64,000 nucleotides of DNA from Bacilli bacterium (GCA_017501465.1 JAFVWY010000009.1:51092-115091); one strand, 5' to 3'; positions 51,656-62,228 are shown, counted from the first letter of the stretch. Made by a program: numbers and translations. Notes: generated by a model from the sequence alone, not told the origin.

Positions 51656-52216
51656 ATGAATCCATGGATTGTTAGTATTATTACTATTTTGGTTATTATT
51701 TTGATTAAAGGACTTTTACTTTGTGTATATTATTTTAGATGTCCAAATTGTCATCACATATTTAAACCTAAGTTTTATCAGGTAATGTTAGAAGCTCATT
51801 TTGGTGAAGAATTTATTATTAAATGTCCACTTTGTAAAACAAGAGGAAGAAAGAAAATTCTGGTGAAAGATAAGAAAATATTTCATCAAATGAAACTAAA
51901 TGATTCTCCTTTTAATTTAATTAAACAAGGTAAAAAAACAATTGAACTTAGACTTAATGATGAAAAAAGACAATTAATTAATGTTGGTGATAGAATTCTC
52001 TTTACTAATAATCAAACGTTAGAAAAAATGGTTTGTTTAGTAGAAGAACTATATCATTTTGATAATTTTGTCGATTTATATAAAGAATTTGATAAAATAT
52101 CTTTGGGTTATTTAGAAAATGAAATAAGTGATCCTAGTGACATGTTAGAATATTATAAAGAAGAAGATATTAATAGATATAAAGTTATAGGTATTCAAAT
52201 AAGAAAAATCATGTAG
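51656..52216 (+). CDS. Membrane-anchored zinc-ribbon/ASCH protein
   Basis: A 186-residue protein with three parts: one N-terminal membrane segment (residues 4-26), a zinc-ribbon pair CPNCHHIF and CPLCKTRG (about 30-63), and an ASCH domain (about 77-186) recognised by FHQMKLNDSPFNLIKQGKK, TIELRLNDEKRQ and NVGDRILF. ASCH domains bind RNA or modified nucleosides, and some act as amidohydrolases or cofactors of RNA processing. The fusion to a membrane segment and ribbon is unusual in my experience. It is followed after 7 nt by a PLD-like gene. Confidence 0.8.
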   Translation: MNPWIVSIITILVIILIKGLLLCVYYFRCPNCHHIFKPKFYQVMLEAHFGEEFIIKCPLCKTRGRKKILVKDKKIFHQMKLNDSPFNLIKQGKKTIELRLNDEKRQLINVGDRILFTNNQTLEKMVCLVEELYHFDNFVDLYKEFDKISLGYLENEISDPSDMLEYYKEEDINRYKVIGIQIRKIM

Positions 52217-52223
52217 GTGTGTT

Positions 52224-53345
52224 ATGTATCAAGATTTTGAATTATTAGTTGATGGTAAAAATGCGTTTAATGAAATTATCGAATGTATTAGAAATTCAAA
52301 AAAAAGTATTTATATTAATATGTTTATCTTTAGAGATGATGAAATCGGTAAGAAAATCATCCAAGAACTTTTAATTAAGGCAAATGAAGGTGTAAAAGTA
52401 TATATATCAGTTGATAGATTTGCTGCTAGTTTAGAGTATGCTGAAGAATATAAATTGTCTTTTTTTCACCGAAAGAAAAGATTTTCTGATTTATTAAAAG
52501 CTCGTGTATTAAATCTTCAGTATAAAAACATTAGTGTAAAAGGTAAGACAATTTCAAACACAAATGAACTTTATAATGAAGTGATGAATCATTCAAATAT
52601 TATAGTAGATAAAAATAAGGATAAGAAAGATCATTCAAAATATTATATCTTTGATGATGAAGTCTTAATTCTTGGGGGAATTAATATAGAGGATAAAGAA
52701 AATGGTCAAGATATTATTGGTAGAGTATATCAAGATTATATGGTAAAACTTCATGGTAGAAGTTATGTTATTAGTTTAAAGGAAAAATTAAATAAAAATA
52801 TAAATAACAATAGTGAATATTTTTTTGGTATAAATTTAAAAGATCCAATTAAAGTCTTTGAATTAAAAAAAATTTATATTGATATGATTAAAAATTCAAC
52901 AAAAGAACTTTTAATCATCATGCCTTATTTTCAGTATTTAAAAGATGTTTCAAAAGAAATATTAAAGGCATGTAGAAGAGGTGTTAGTGTTAAAATATTA
53001 GCACCAATGAATCCTAATTTTCAAAAGTCAACAAATATGTATTGTTTTAAAAGATTATTAAAAGAATCTAATAATCAAATTGAATTATATTTATCTAATA
53101 AAATGATTCATACTAAAGCAATACTAACAGATCAATTAATCACAATAGGTTCTTGTAATATTGCAAATAAGTCTTTTAAAGTTTTATCAGAATTGAATCT
53201 ATTTATTAAAAATACAGACTCTTTAATAAAACAAAAGTTTATTGAAAGTGTATTAGAAAATATTAATACATCAAAAAGAATAACGAATTATCAAGAAATT
53301 AAATATAATAAGTTTAAAGCATTTATAGAAAACTTTTTTGTTTAG
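52224..53345 (+). CDS. Phospholipase D-like protein (cardiolipin synthase family)
   Basis: A 373-residue protein with two HKD motifs: HSKYYIFDDEVLILGGIN near residue 138 and IHTKAILTDQLITIGSCNI near 294. The double motif suits phospholipid transfer, such as cardiolipin synthesis, or nuclease activity. No N-terminal membrane segments of classical bacterial Cls are present, so it is either peripheral or another PLD enzyme. It lies between the ASCH gene and a beta-lactamase-fold gene in one operon (gaps of 7 and 8 nt). Confidence 0.82.
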   Translation: MYQDFELLVDGKNAFNEIIECIRNSKKSIYINMFIFRDDEIGKKIIQELLIKANEGVKVYISVDRFAASLEYAEEYKLSFFHRKKRFSDLLKARVLNLQYKNISVKGKTISNTNELYNEVMNHSNIIVDKNKDKKDHSKYYIFDDEVLILGGINIEDKENGQDIIGRVYQDYMVKLHGRSYVISLKEKLNKNINNNSEYFFGINLKDPIKVFELKKIYIDMIKNSTKELLIIMPYFQYLKDVSKEILKACRRGVSVKILAPMNPNFQKSTNMYCFKRLLKESNNQIELYLSNKMIHTKAILTDQLITIGSCNIANKSFKVLSELNLFIKNTDSLIKQKFIESVLENINTSKRITNYQEIKYNKFKAFIENFFV

Positions 53346-53353
53346 GAGTAGAT

Positions 53354-54481
53354 ATGAATAAACTTAGTGAATATAGTCTTTTTTTAAATAATTTTAATTT
53401 AGTTGGAAGCACTACTTTGGTTATTGATAACAATAAATTTAAACAAGTAATTACCAAGGGCTATCAATCCATCGAAAATAAAATACCAACTAGTCCCAAT
53501 ACTATTTATAAGATTGCTTCTATATCTAAAGTAATTGTTGCAATTGGTTTATTAAAACTTGTTGAGAAAAAACTAATAGATTTAGATAAAGATATTTCAA
53601 ACTATCTAAATTTTAAGGTTAGAAACCCATATTTTCCTAGTAAAATAATTACTCTTAGAATGTTACTAACACAAACTAGTAGTATATGTGATACTGGTGG
53701 TTTCATCGATAATGTTTATAAAGGCTATTTTGGTGCAAATCAAACAGATGATTTTATTCCTCTTGAGGATTTACTTAATCCAAATAGAAAACATTACTAT
53801 AATACTTTTTCTAATAACTTACCAGGTTCTAATTTTGAATATAGTAATTTTGGTTGCGGAATTTTAGCGTGCGTTTGTGAGAAAATTACGAAGATACATT
53901 TTAGAGATTATATTAAAAAAGTTTTACTTGATGAATTAGATATTGATGGTGGTTTCCGTGTAAAAGATATTAAACATCAAGACTTAATTGCTGCTCATTA
54001 TAAGTTTATTGATAATAAGTTTAGCTTATTTAGAGATAAAGATTCATTCATACAAAACGAATGTATTGAATATCCAATAGGTGAAAACTATCGAGGAGTT
54101 GCTGGTGGGTTATATATAAGTGCAGTTGATTTATCAAAAATAATGGAAATGTTAATGAATAAAGGCATTTATCAAGATAAAAAAATTTTAGAAATTGAAA
54201 CAGTTAATGAAATGGAATCAGTCCAATGGAAGGATAATTGTAGTGATCCTACCTATAAACAAAAAGGTCTTCAATTAATTATCATGGATGATTTTTCTAA
54301 AGACTTATTATATGGTCATTTTGGTAATGCCTATGGGCTTAGAAGTTTTATGTTATATAATGAACATGTCGGTTATATTTTCTTATGTAATGGTGGAGAT
54401 TTTGTTACTGATGAGGAACATATGACGATAGTAGAGAAAGAAATAATTCAATATTTAGTTTCAAAAACTAAATACAATTAG
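53354..54481 (+). CDS. Beta-lactamase-fold serine hydrolase
   Basis: A 375-residue member of the class C beta-lactamase/esterase superfamily. SxxK is in IASISKVIVAIG (Ser56, Lys59), and the YxN motif is in FEYSNFGCGILA near residue 166. No signal peptide is visible, so it is probably cytoplasmic and acts as an esterase or peptidase, not as a drug-resistance enzyme. GGAGTAGAT precedes the ATG. The substrate is unknown. Confidence 0.85.
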   Translation: MNKLSEYSLFLNNFNLVGSTTLVIDNNKFKQVITKGYQSIENKIPTSPNTIYKIASISKVIVAIGLLKLVEKKLIDLDKDISNYLNFKVRNPYFPSKIITLRMLLTQTSSICDTGGFIDNVYKGYFGANQTDDFIPLEDLLNPNRKHYYNTFSNNLPGSNFEYSNFGCGILACVCEKITKIHFRDYIKKVLLDELDIDGGFRVKDIKHQDLIAAHYKFIDNKFSLFRDKDSFIQNECIEYPIGENYRGVAGGLYISAVDLSKIMEMLMNKGIYQDKKILEIETVNEMESVQWKDNCSDPTYKQKGLQLIIMDDFSKDLLYGHFGNAYGLRSFMLYNEHVGYIFLCNGGDFVTDEEHMTIVEKEIIQYLVSKTKYN

Positions 54482-54511
54482 GAAATTTTTAATTAGTAAA
54501 TTGGAGGAATT

Positions 54512-55045
54512 ATGAATATTTGGCACGATATTGATTCAAAAAGAATTACTAAAGATGAGTTTGTTGCGTGTATTGAGATTAGTAAAAATTCAAAAAACAA
54601 ATATGAACTAGATAAAGAAACAGGAAGATTAATCTTGGATAGAGTCTTATTTACATCTACTCATTATCCTGCTAACTATGGTTTTATCCCTAAAACTTAT
54701 GGTGGAGATAATGATCCATTAGACGTTTTAGTATTATGTCAATCTGAAATTGTACCTTTATGTTTGGTTAAATGTAAACCAATCGGTGTTTTTAAAATGG
54801 TTGATGATGAATTAGTTGATGAAAAGATTATTGCTGTTGTATGTAATGACCCAGAATATAATGTCTACAACAACATTGATGAATTACCAACTCATATCAT
54901 TGATGAAATGAAACACTTCTTTAGAGTTTATAAAGAACTTGAAGGTAAGACAACTTCTATATTAGAAACTAGAGGCCCCAAAGAAGCTAAAAGAATAATA
55001 GAAGCAGCTATCAAAAATTACGAAATTAATTTTTCTAAAAAATAA
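54512..55045 (+). CDS. ppa: Inorganic pyrophosphatase, family I
   Basis: A 177-residue soluble Mg-dependent pyrophosphatase. It shows KNKYELDKETGRLILDRVL, then YPANYGFIPKTYGGDNDPLDVLVL near residue 48, containing the Asp-rich metal site D-NDPLD, and EGKTTSILETRGPKEAKRII near 145. Length fits the family. A TGGAGGAAT ribosome site precedes it. It pulls biosynthetic reactions forward, including the pyrimidine phosphoribosylation encoded downstream. Confidence 0.95.
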   Translation: MNIWHDIDSKRITKDEFVACIEISKNSKNKYELDKETGRLILDRVLFTSTHYPANYGFIPKTYGGDNDPLDVLVLCQSEIVPLCLVKCKPIGVFKMVDDELVDEKIIAVVCNDPEYNVYNNIDELPTHIIDEMKHFFRVYKELEGKTTSILETRGPKEAKRIIEAAIKNYEINFSKK

Positions 55046-55058
55046 AATGATTATAAAC

Positions 55059-55087
55059 TTGAAAAAAGTTATAAATTATGATATTAT
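55059..55087 (+). promoter_or_regulatory. Sigma-A promoter of the pyrimidine operon
   Basis: TTGAAA (55059-55064), 17-nt spacer, TATTAT (55082-55087). Start of transcription expected near 55094. Confidence 0.75.
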
Positions 55088-55094
55088 TAGACAA

Positions 55095-55157
55095 ATGATT
55101 TTATACAAAAAGAAAGGAGTGGTTTTTAAATCTTAATGGTTTAAAAACTATTTTTTT
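55095..55157 (+). promoter_or_regulatory. Candidate attenuator with short leader ORF before pyrB
   Basis: A 13-codon frame starts at ATG 55095 (MILYKKKGVVFKS) and stops at 55134. Its end overlaps the left arm of a 12-bp AT-rich hairpin (55119-55130 with 55140-55151, two G-T pairs) followed by seven T (55151-55157). The AAGGAG at 55114-55119 lies before the hairpin, and no ribosome site lies near the pyrB ATG at 55162. No PyrR-binding consensus was seen. Confidence 0.5.
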
Positions 55158-55161
55158 AAAT

Positions 55162-56034
55162 ATGAGAGGATTATTAACACTTAAAGATTTAAGTACTGAA
55201 ACTATTATTGATTTAATTGAATATGCGATTAAGTTAAAAAATGGTTATAAAGTTAGCTATCCAAATAAAAAAGTAGCAACACTTTTTTATGAAAACTCAA
55301 CAAGAACACATTATTCATTCCAATGTGCATTAATAAATCTTGGTATCAATGTATTACAGTGTGATACTAATTCATCATCTGTTCAAAAAGGTGAATCTTT
55401 GTATGATACTGTTAAAACATTTGAATCGCTTGGTGTTGATGGTATTGTTATTAGATCATCACAAGATGAATACTTTAAAGAATTAGAAAATATAAAGATT
55501 CCTATTTTTAATGGAGGTGATGGTAAAACTAATCATCCAACTCAGTCTTTATTAGATCTAATGACTATCTATGAAGAGTATGGTAAATTTGAAGGGCTAA
55601 AGTGTTGTATTATTGGTGATATTGTTCATTCAAGAGTTGCTCATACAAACATTGAAATTATGAAACGTCTTGGCATGGAAGTTTATATCTCTGGTCCAGA
55701 AGAATATAATGACAATTCTAGTACTTTTATACCTTTTGAAGAAGCAATTGCAACAATGGATGTTATTATGTTATTACGTGTTCAATTTGAACGCCATACA
55801 GAAAGTATGAGTATGAGTGTTAATGAATATCATAAGACTTATGGTTTAACTTTAGAGCGTGTATCAAAGATGAAACCAAGTGCTATTATTATGCATCCAG
55901 CACCAGTAAATCGAGGTGTTGAGATTGCTGATGATGTTGTTGAATGTAGTAAGAGCCGTATTTTTAAACAAATGACTAATGGGGTTTATATTAGAATGGC
56001 AGCAATATCTTACGCAATGGATGGTAAACTATGA
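55162..56034 (+). CDS. pyrB: Aspartate carbamoyltransferase, catalytic chain
   Basis: The 290-residue enzyme joins carbamoyl phosphate and aspartate. RGLLTLKDLSTETI start, FYENSTRTHYSFQ near residue 45 (carbamoyl phosphate loop), NGGDGKTNHPTQSLLD near 117, LLRVQFERH near 205 and MHPAPVNRGVEI near 248. No regulatory chain gene is present, as in Bacillus. The ATG has no nearby ribosome site, see the leader. Its last 4 nt overlap the pyrC start. Confidence 0.96.
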   Translation: MRGLLTLKDLSTETIIDLIEYAIKLKNGYKVSYPNKKVATLFYENSTRTHYSFQCALINLGINVLQCDTNSSSVQKGESLYDTVKTFESLGVDGIVIRSSQDEYFKELENIKIPIFNGGDGKTNHPTQSLLDLMTIYEEYGKFEGLKCCIIGDIVHSRVAHTNIEIMKRLGMEVYISGPEEYNDNSSTFIPFEEAIATMDVIMLLRVQFERHTESMSMSVNEYHKTYGLTLERVSKMKPSAIIMHPAPVNRGVEIADDVVECSKSRIFKQMTNGVYIRMAAISYAMDGKL

Positions 56035-57233
56035 TTTTAATTAAGAATGGTTTAATAATTGAAAACAATCGTCTAGTAAAAAAAGATATTTTAATTGAAG
56101 ATAATTTAATTAAACAAATTGAAGATGTAATTGACATTGATTGTGAAATAATTGATGCTTCTAATTCATTAGTAATGCCAGGAGCTGTCGATGTTCATGT
56201 TCATTTAAGAGAACCGGGTTTTGTTAATAAAGAAACAATTAAAACTGGTACTTTATCTGCAGCAAAAGGCGGCATAACTTCTATTATGTCAATGCCTAAT
56301 TTAAATCCATGTCCGGATTCTTTACAACATTTAAATGTTCAATTAGAATTAATTAAAAAAGATGCATGTGTTAATGTTTATCCTTTTGCAAGTGTTAGTG
56401 TCAATGAAGAAGATAAAATAATCTCTGATATTGATCAAGTAGCTGATAGTGTATATGGTTTAAGTGATGATGGAAGAGGCGTTAATAATTTAGAATTATT
56501 AGAAGAAGCTATGAAAAAGGCTTTAAAATATAATCTAACTATTGCATCGCATGCTGAAGATAATTTTTACAAATATGATCGTTTAGGTGAAGTGGTGGCA
56601 GTCTTAAGAGAAATAGAACTTGCTAAAAAAATCGGTTGTAAATATCATTTTTGTCATATGTCTGTAAAAGAATCTTTTGATGCTATAAGAAAAGCTCAAC
56701 AAGAAGGTTTTACTAATATTACATGTGAAGTATCTCCTCATCATTTGATGCTTAATGAAAATAATATAAAAAATGCCAATTTTAAAATGAATCCGCCACT
56801 TAGATTAGAAACGGATAGACTTGCAACAATTGAGGCCTTACTTGATGGTACAGCTTGTATGGTAGCAAGTGATCATGCACCTCACACTAAAGAAGAAAAA
56901 AGTTTAGAATATGATAAATGTCCTAATGGTATTATTGGATTAGAAACCATGATTCCAATAATATATACAAATTTTGTTAAGACAAATTTAATTAGCTTAG
57001 ATAAGTTTTTAGATATTTTAGTATATAATCCAATTAAAGTTTTTGATCTTCCAAAAAGAGATTTAAAAGCTGGTTATCCTGCTGATATCGCTATTTTAGA
57101 TATCGAATCAGAACATGAATATACTATAGATGAAATATTATCAAAAGGGGTTAACTCACCATTTATTGGTAATAAATATTATGGTTTTACAAAATACACA
57201 ATAGTAAATGGAAAAATAGTTTATAGAAAATAA
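56031..57233 (+). CDS. pyrC: Dihydroorotase
   Basis: A 400-residue zinc amidohydrolase that closes the dihydroorotate ring. GAVDVHVHLREPG near residue 52 (metal His), HAEDNFYKYDR near 175, EVSPHHLMLNE near 232 and SDHAPHTKEEK near 281 give the metal and catalytic residues. This is the class I (Bacillus-type) enzyme. It overlaps pyrB by 4 nt (ATGA). Confidence 0.95.
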   Translation: MILIKNGLIIENNRLVKKDILIEDNLIKQIEDVIDIDCEIIDASNSLVMPGAVDVHVHLREPGFVNKETIKTGTLSAAKGGITSIMSMPNLNPCPDSLQHLNVQLELIKKDACVNVYPFASVSVNEEDKIISDIDQVADSVYGLSDDGRGVNNLELLEEAMKKALKYNLTIASHAEDNFYKYDRLGEVVAVLREIELAKKIGCKYHFCHMSVKESFDAIRKAQQEGFTNITCEVSPHHLMLNENNIKNANFKMNPPLRLETDRLATIEALLDGTACMVASDHAPHTKEEKSLEYDKCPNGIIGLETMIPIIYTNFVKTNLISLDKFLDILVYNPIKVFDLPKRDLKAGYPADIAILDIESEHEYTIDEILSKGVNSPFIGNKYYGFTKYTIVNGKIVYRK

Positions 57234-57244
57234 GGGAGAAAACT

Positions 57245-58321
57245 ATGAATAATAAAAAATTAGTACTAGAAAATCAAATGGTATTTGAAGGGATTGGTTT
57301 TGGCAGTAACAATGATGCAGTAGCAATCCTTACTTTTAATACTTCAGTTGTTGGTTATCAAGAAACAATTTCTGATCCAACTAATGCAGGTAAAATTATT
57401 TGTATGACATATCCATTAATTGGTAACTATGGTTTAAATGATGAAGATTATGAATCTAAATCAATAAAAACAAAAGGGTTAGTAGTGAAAGAATATAATG
57501 ATTTACCATCTAATTTTAGATATACTAAAACCTTAAACGAAGTAATGGAAGAAAACAATATTGTTGGTATTAGTAATGTTGATACTAGAAGCCTAATGCA
57601 AATTATTCGTAGTAATGGAAAAATGAAAACTTTGATTTGTGATATTCATAAACCAATGGATGAATGTTTAGAGATATTAAATAATTACAAAGAAAATGAT
57701 TATACAAGTTTAGTTTCATCTAAAAAGATTTGGTATTCTAGAACTCACAATCCTAAATATAATATTGGTGTTATAGATCTTGGTATCAAGCGAAGCTTTA
57801 TCAAGGAATTAAATAAAAATGGTTGTAACGTTATTGTCTTCCCTTATAATGTTACTAAAAATGAGATTTTAAAATATAAAGTAGATGGACTTTTAGTTTC
57901 TAATGGTCCTGGTAGTCCTTTTGAATTAAATGATGTTGAATCTTTAATTAAATCACTAATTGGTGTTCTTCCTATGTTTGGCATATCTTTAGGTGCATTA
58001 TTAATTGCTAAATGTTTAAATGCCGCTGTTCTTTTAAAAGAAAAACCAAATAATGGTGCTAATTATCCAGTTAGAAATATTTTAAATAATAGAATTGAAA
58101 TTACTTCAATTAATTCTATCTATTCAATTGATGGTTTAGAAAATGCCAATCTTTTAATAACACATGAAAATGTTATTACTAAAGAAGTTTTAGGATTTAA
58201 AGATGAATTAAATTCAGTTATGGGTATTCTATTTTATCCATCAGTTGAAATTGATGGTGATAGTGAAAATGTTTATTTAGAATTCATTAATTCTATTAAG
58301 GATTTAGGAGGACTAAAATAA
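57245..58321 (+). CDS. carA: Carbamoyl-phosphate synthase small chain with inactivated glutaminase site
   Basis: The 358-residue protein has a typical CarA N-terminal domain ([33 protein letters not shown]) and the amidotransferase fold (VSNGPGSP near residue 219). However, the nucleophile elbow is GISLGAL at 246-252 instead of GICLGHQ, so Cys is Ser248. The catalytic His-Glu motif FHPE reads FYPS at 330-333, and the SQNHG loop reads TSINS. All three catalytic residues are therefore lost. CarB should then depend on free ammonia, with CarA as a structural partner. It overlaps carB by one base. Confidence 0.92.
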   Translation: MNNKKLVLENQMVFEGIGFGSNNDAVAILTFNTSVVGYQETISDPTNAGKIICMTYPLIGNYGLNDEDYESKSIKTKGLVVKEYNDLPSNFRYTKTLNEVMEENNIVGISNVDTRSLMQIIRSNGKMKTLICDIHKPMDECLEILNNYKENDYTSLVSSKKIWYSRTHNPKYNIGVIDLGIKRSFIKELNKNGCNVIVFPYNVTKNEILKYKVDGLLVSNGPGSPFELNDVESLIKSLIGVLPMFGISLGALLIAKCLNAAVLLKEKPNNGANYPVRNILNNRIEITSINSIYSIDGLENANLLITHENVITKEVLGFKDELNSVMGILFYPSVEIDGDSENVYLEFINSIKDLGGLK

Positions 58322-61300
58322 TGCCTAAAAGAAAAGATTTGAAAAAAATTATGGTAATTGGCTCTGGTCCTATTGTGATTGGACAAGGGGCTGAATTCGA
58401 TTATGCCGGAACACAAGCTTGTCTTGCATTAAAAGAAGAAGGCTATGAAGTAATTTTAGTTAATTCTAATCCTGCAACAATCATGACTGATACTAAGATT
58501 GCTGATAAAGTCTATATGGAACCACTTGATTTAGAACATGTTGCAAAGATTATAAGATTTGAAAGACCTGATGGTTTACTTTGTTCTATCGGTGGTCAAA
58601 CTGGTTTAAATCTTGGTATGCAACTTGCTAGAAAAGGTGTCTTAGAAGAATGTAGAGTTGAACTTTTAGGTACGAATGCAACTGCAATTGAAAAAGCAGA
58701 AGATAGAGATTTATTTAAACAACTATGTATTGATCTTGGTGAACCAATTATTGAATCAGAAATTGCTACTTCAATAGAAGAAGTATTAAGTGCTGTTGAA
58801 AAAATTGGATATCCTGTAATTTTAAGACCAGCCTTTACTTTAGGTGGTACTGGTGGGGGATTTGCAGATAATGAAGAGGAATTAATCCCTCTAGCTAAGA
58901 ATGCTTTAAAGTTATCTCCTGTATCTCAAGTATTAGTTGAAAAATCAATAAAGGGCTTTAAAGAAATAGAATTTGAAGTAATGCGTGATAAAAACAATAC
59001 TTCAATTGTTATTTGTTCAATGGAAAATGTGGATCCAGTTGGTATTCATACAGGTGATTCTATTGTTGTTGCTCCTGCACAAACTTTAACTAATAAAGAA
59101 TATCAAATGTTAAGAACATCAGCTTTAAAGATAATTAGAGGTCTAAAAATTGAAGGTGGATGTAATGTACAATTTGCATTAGATCCATACTCTTTTAAAT
59201 ATTATTTAATTGAGGTTAACCCAAGAGTTTCTAGATCTTCAGCTTTAGCATCAAAAGCGTCTGGTTTTCCAATTGCTAGAGTTTCAGCCAAAATTGCTTG
59301 TGGTTTAACTTTAGACGAAATCAAAATAGCTGCAACTCCAGCATCTTTTGAACCAACAATTGATTATGTAGTTACAAAATTCCCAAGATTCCCATTTGAC
59401 AAATTTACAACAGCAAACCGTAGTCTTTCAACTCAAATGAAAGCAACCGGTGAGGTCATGAGCATCGGTAGAACTTTTGAAGAGTCTTTATTAAAATCAA
59501 TTAGATCTTTAGAAAATAAAGTAGATCACCTAGAGATTAAGTATTTAAAAGATTTATCTAAAACTGAACTTATGGAATTTATAGATAACCATACTGATGA
59601 AAGATTATTTGCAATTGGTGAGGCTTTTAGAAGAGGTGTTACTGTTGATGAAATATATAATATTACTAAGATTGATCGTTTCTTCTTAGATAAGATTAGT
59701 GGTATTATTAATTTTGAGGCGGTTATTGAAAATAATAAAGATGATATTGAAGTATTAAGACTTGCTAAAAAGATAGGCTTTGCTGATAGTTTCATTGGCA
59801 AACTTTGGCAAAAGTCAGAATTAGAAATTTACAACATTAGAAAAGAATTTAATATATATCCAGTTTACAAGTATATTGATACATGTGCTGCTGAATATAA
59901 TGCATATGTTCCTTACTTTTATTCTACTTATGAAACTCATAATGAATCAATTGTTACTAAAAAGAAAAAAATAATTGTTTTAGGGTCTGGTCCTATTAGA
60001 ATTGGTCAAGGTGTTGAATTTGACTATACAACAGTACATGCGATTTGGGCAATTAAGGAAGCTGGATATGAAGCAATAATTATTAATAATAATCCGGAGA
60101 CTGTTTCTACAGATTATACAGTTTCTGATAAACTATATTTTGAACCATTAACGTTTGAAGATGTTATGAATATTATTGATTATGAAAAACCAGCTGGTGT
60201 AGTGGTTGCATTAGGTGGACAAACTGCAATAAATCTTGCATCTAGACTTGATAGCGTAGGTGTTAAGATTTTTGGTTCATCTGCAGAAAGTATTGACCTT
60301 GCTGAAGATAGACAATTATTTGAAGAAGCAATGGAAGAAATTAATATTCCTATGCCTAAAGGGTTTGGCGTTTATTCAGTAAGTGAAGCAATTGAAGCGG
60401 CTAATATTATTGGCTATCCTGTTTTAGTTCGTCCATCATTTGTTTTAGGTGGAAGAATGATGCATATCGTTTATAATGAGAGGGTATTAAAATCTAAAGT
60501 TAAAGAAGCAGTAGCATTTGATAATGAACATCCGGTTTTGATTGACAAATATGTTGTTGGCCAAGAATGTGAAGTAGATGCGATTTGTGATGGTAAGGAT
60601 GTCTTTATTCCAGGGATTATGGAACACATTGAAAGAACTGGTGTACATAGTGGTGATAGTATGTCAGTATATCCTCCATATTCTTTAAAAGAAGAGGTTA
60701 AGAAAGTGATCATTGATTACACTACAAGAATTGGTGTAAAACTTAATATGATAGGTTTATATAATATTCAATTTATCGTTGATAAGGAAAATAATGTTTA
60801 TATTATTGAAGTTAATCCACGTTCTAGTAGAACTGTACCATTCCTTGCTAAATCTACTGGTATTCCAATTGCAAACATCGCAACTAAAGTTATGCTTGGT
60901 AAAACACTCCAAGAATTAGGGTATGTTGGTGTTGCTGAAAATAGAAAACGTTGGTATGTCAAATCACCTACTTTCTCATTTACGAAAATTACTGGTCTTG
61001 ATGCTGTATTATCTCCAGAAATGAAATCAACAGGTGAGGCTATAGGTTATGATTATTCTCTTAATCGTGCACTTTATAAATCATTAAAAGCAGCTGGTAC
61101 TAGAGTTGATAACTATGGAACTGTCTTTGCTACTATTGCTGATTTTGATAAAGAAGCCGCGTTACCTTTAATTAGAAGATTTTATAATTTAGGTTTTAAT
61201 ATTGAAGCTACAAAAGGAACTGCAATGTTTTTAAAAGAACATGGTATTAAAACTAGAATTAGAGGAAAGATTTCTCAAGGTAGTGATGAAATTTTAGAAT

Positions 61301-61497
61301 CAATTAAAAAAGGTTATGTAACTTATGTTATTAATACATCTAGTGAAAAAGAAAGTACGACTAATGATGGTAGACTTATTAGAAGAGCAGCCATTGATAA
61401 TAATGTAGCAATTTTCACATGTTTAGATACAGTTAAAGTTTTACTTGATGTTTTAGAAGAAATAACAATGGGTATTTCTGTTATTGACAAGGAGTAA
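58321..61497 (+). CDS. carB: Carbamoyl-phosphate synthase large chain
   Basis: A 1058-residue two-ATP-grasp synthetase. First half: [19 protein letters not shown] start and [16 protein letters not shown] near residue 169. Second half: [17 protein letters not shown] near 556 and [16 protein letters not shown] near 710. The C-terminal MGS-like allosteric domain begins at about 930. Length and motifs are normal, so the synthetase appears active, in contrast to CarA. GGAGG precedes the ATG, which overlaps the carA stop by one base. Confidence 0.97.
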   Translation: MPKRKDLKKIMVIGSGPIVIGQGAEFDYAGTQACLALKEEGYEVILVNSNPATIMTDTKIADKVYMEPLDLEHVAKIIRFERPDGLLCSIGGQTGLNLGMQLARKGVLEECRVELLGTNATAIEKAEDRDLFKQLCIDLGEPIIESEIATSIEEVLSAVEKIGYPVILRPAFTLGGTGGGFADNEEELIPLAKNALKLSPVSQVLVEKSIKGFKEIEFEVMRDKNNTSIVICSMENVDPVGIHTGDSIVVAPAQTLTNKEYQMLRTSALKIIRGLKIEGGCNVQFALDPYSFKYYLIEVNPRVSRSSALASKASGFPIARVSAKIACGLTLDEIKIAATPASFEPTIDYVVTKFPRFPFDKFTTANRSLSTQMKATGEVMSIGRTFEESLLKSIRSLENKVDHLEIKYLKDLSKTELMEFIDNHTDERLFAIGEAFRRGVTVDEIYNITKIDRFFLDKISGIINFEAVIENNKDDIEVLRLAKKIGFADSFIGKLWQKSELEIYNIRKEFNIYPVYKYIDTCAAEYNAYVPYFYSTYETHNESIVTKKKKIIVLGSGPIRIGQGVEFDYTTVHAIWAIKEAGYEAIIINNNPETVSTDYTVSDKLYFEPLTFEDVMNIIDYEKPAGVVVALGGQTAINLASRLDSVGVKIFGSSAESIDLAEDRQLFEEAMEEINIPMPKGFGVYSVSEAIEAANIIGYPVLVRPSFVLGGRMMHIVYNERVLKSKVKEAVAFDNEHPVLIDKYVVGQECEVDAICDGKDVFIPGIMEHIERTGVHSGDSMSVYPPYSLKEEVKKVIIDYTTRIGVKLNMIGLYNIQFIVDKENNVYIIEVNPRSSRTVPFLAKSTGIPIANIATKVMLGKTLQELGYVGVAENRKRWYVKSPTFSFTKITGLDAVLSPEMKSTGEAIGYDYSLNRALYKSLKAAGTRVDNYGTVFATIADFDKEAALPLIRRFYNLGFNIEATKGTAMFLKEHGIKTRIRGKISQGSDEILESIKKGYVTYVINTSSEKESTTNDGRLIRRAAIDNNVAIFTCLDTVKVLLDVLEEITMGISVIDKE

Positions 61498-61499
61498 TT

Positions 61500-62228
61500 A
61501 TGAAGAATGTATTGCTAACAATTGAAAAAAATATTCAAGTAGGTCAAGATATTTATCTTATGAGTTTATCTGGTGATGTATCTGAAATTAAGAATCCAGG
61601 TGAGTTTGTAGAAATTACAATACCTAACTATTATTTAAGAAGACCGATTTCAGTTTCTAGTTATACAAATAATTCAATTAATCTTTTATATAAAGTTTTA
61701 GGTCATGGAACAAAAGATTTATCTACTTTTGAAGTAGGAACTAAAATTGATACTTTAATTGGTCTTGGTAATGGATTTGATATATCAAAAGCAAAAAAAC
61801 CACTACTTATTGGTGGTGGTATTGGAATTGCTCCATTATTTGGTTTATGTGATGCTTTTAATAAACAAGGTATTAAACCAACTTTAGTATATGGTGCAAG
61901 ATCAATTGATGATATTGTATTAGTTTCTGAATTAGAATCAAAAGCAAATGTCATTTTATGTACTGATGATGGAACTTTAGGGTTTCATGGCAATGTAATT
62001 GAGTGTATTAATAATTCTAATATCGATTTTGATTATTATTATGCATGTGGCCCTTATAAAATGTTACAATTCTTATCACTTGCTTATCCTAACGGATGTG
62101 TTAGTTTAGAAGCTAGAATGGGTTGTGGCTTTGGTGCATGTATGGGTTGTTCAATTGAAACAACAAAAGGTGCTAAAAGGGTTTGTAAAGAAGGTCCTGT
62201 CTTTGAAGCGAATGAGGTGATTTTTTAA
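61500..62228 (+). CDS. pyrK: Dihydroorotate dehydrogenase electron-transfer subunit
   Basis: A 242-residue FAD and [2Fe-2S] protein that links PyrD class 1B to NAD. YLRRPISVSSY near residue 43 binds FAD, LIGGGIGIAPLFGL near 101 binds the nucleotide, YACGPYKML near 180 is conserved, and the cluster Cys lie in MGCGFGACMGC and RVCKEGPVF. Two nucleotides separate it from carB, and it overlaps pyrD by one. Confidence 0.94.
   Translation: MKNVLLTIEKNIQVGQDIYLMSLSGDVSEIKNPGEFVEITIPNYYLRRPISVSSYTNNSINLLYKVLGHGTKDLSTFEVGTKIDTLIGLGNGFDISKAKKPLLIGGGIGIAPLFGLCDAFNKQGIKPTLVYGARSIDDIVLVSELESKANVILCTDDGTLGFHGNVIECINNSNIDFDYYYACGPYKMLQFLSLAYPNGCVSLEARMGCGFGACMGCSIETTKGAKRVCKEGPVFEANEVIF

Noticed and set aside
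53354..54481. Beta-lactamase resistance gene
   Set aside because: No signal peptide and only superfamily motifs; a housekeeping esterase or peptidase is more probable.
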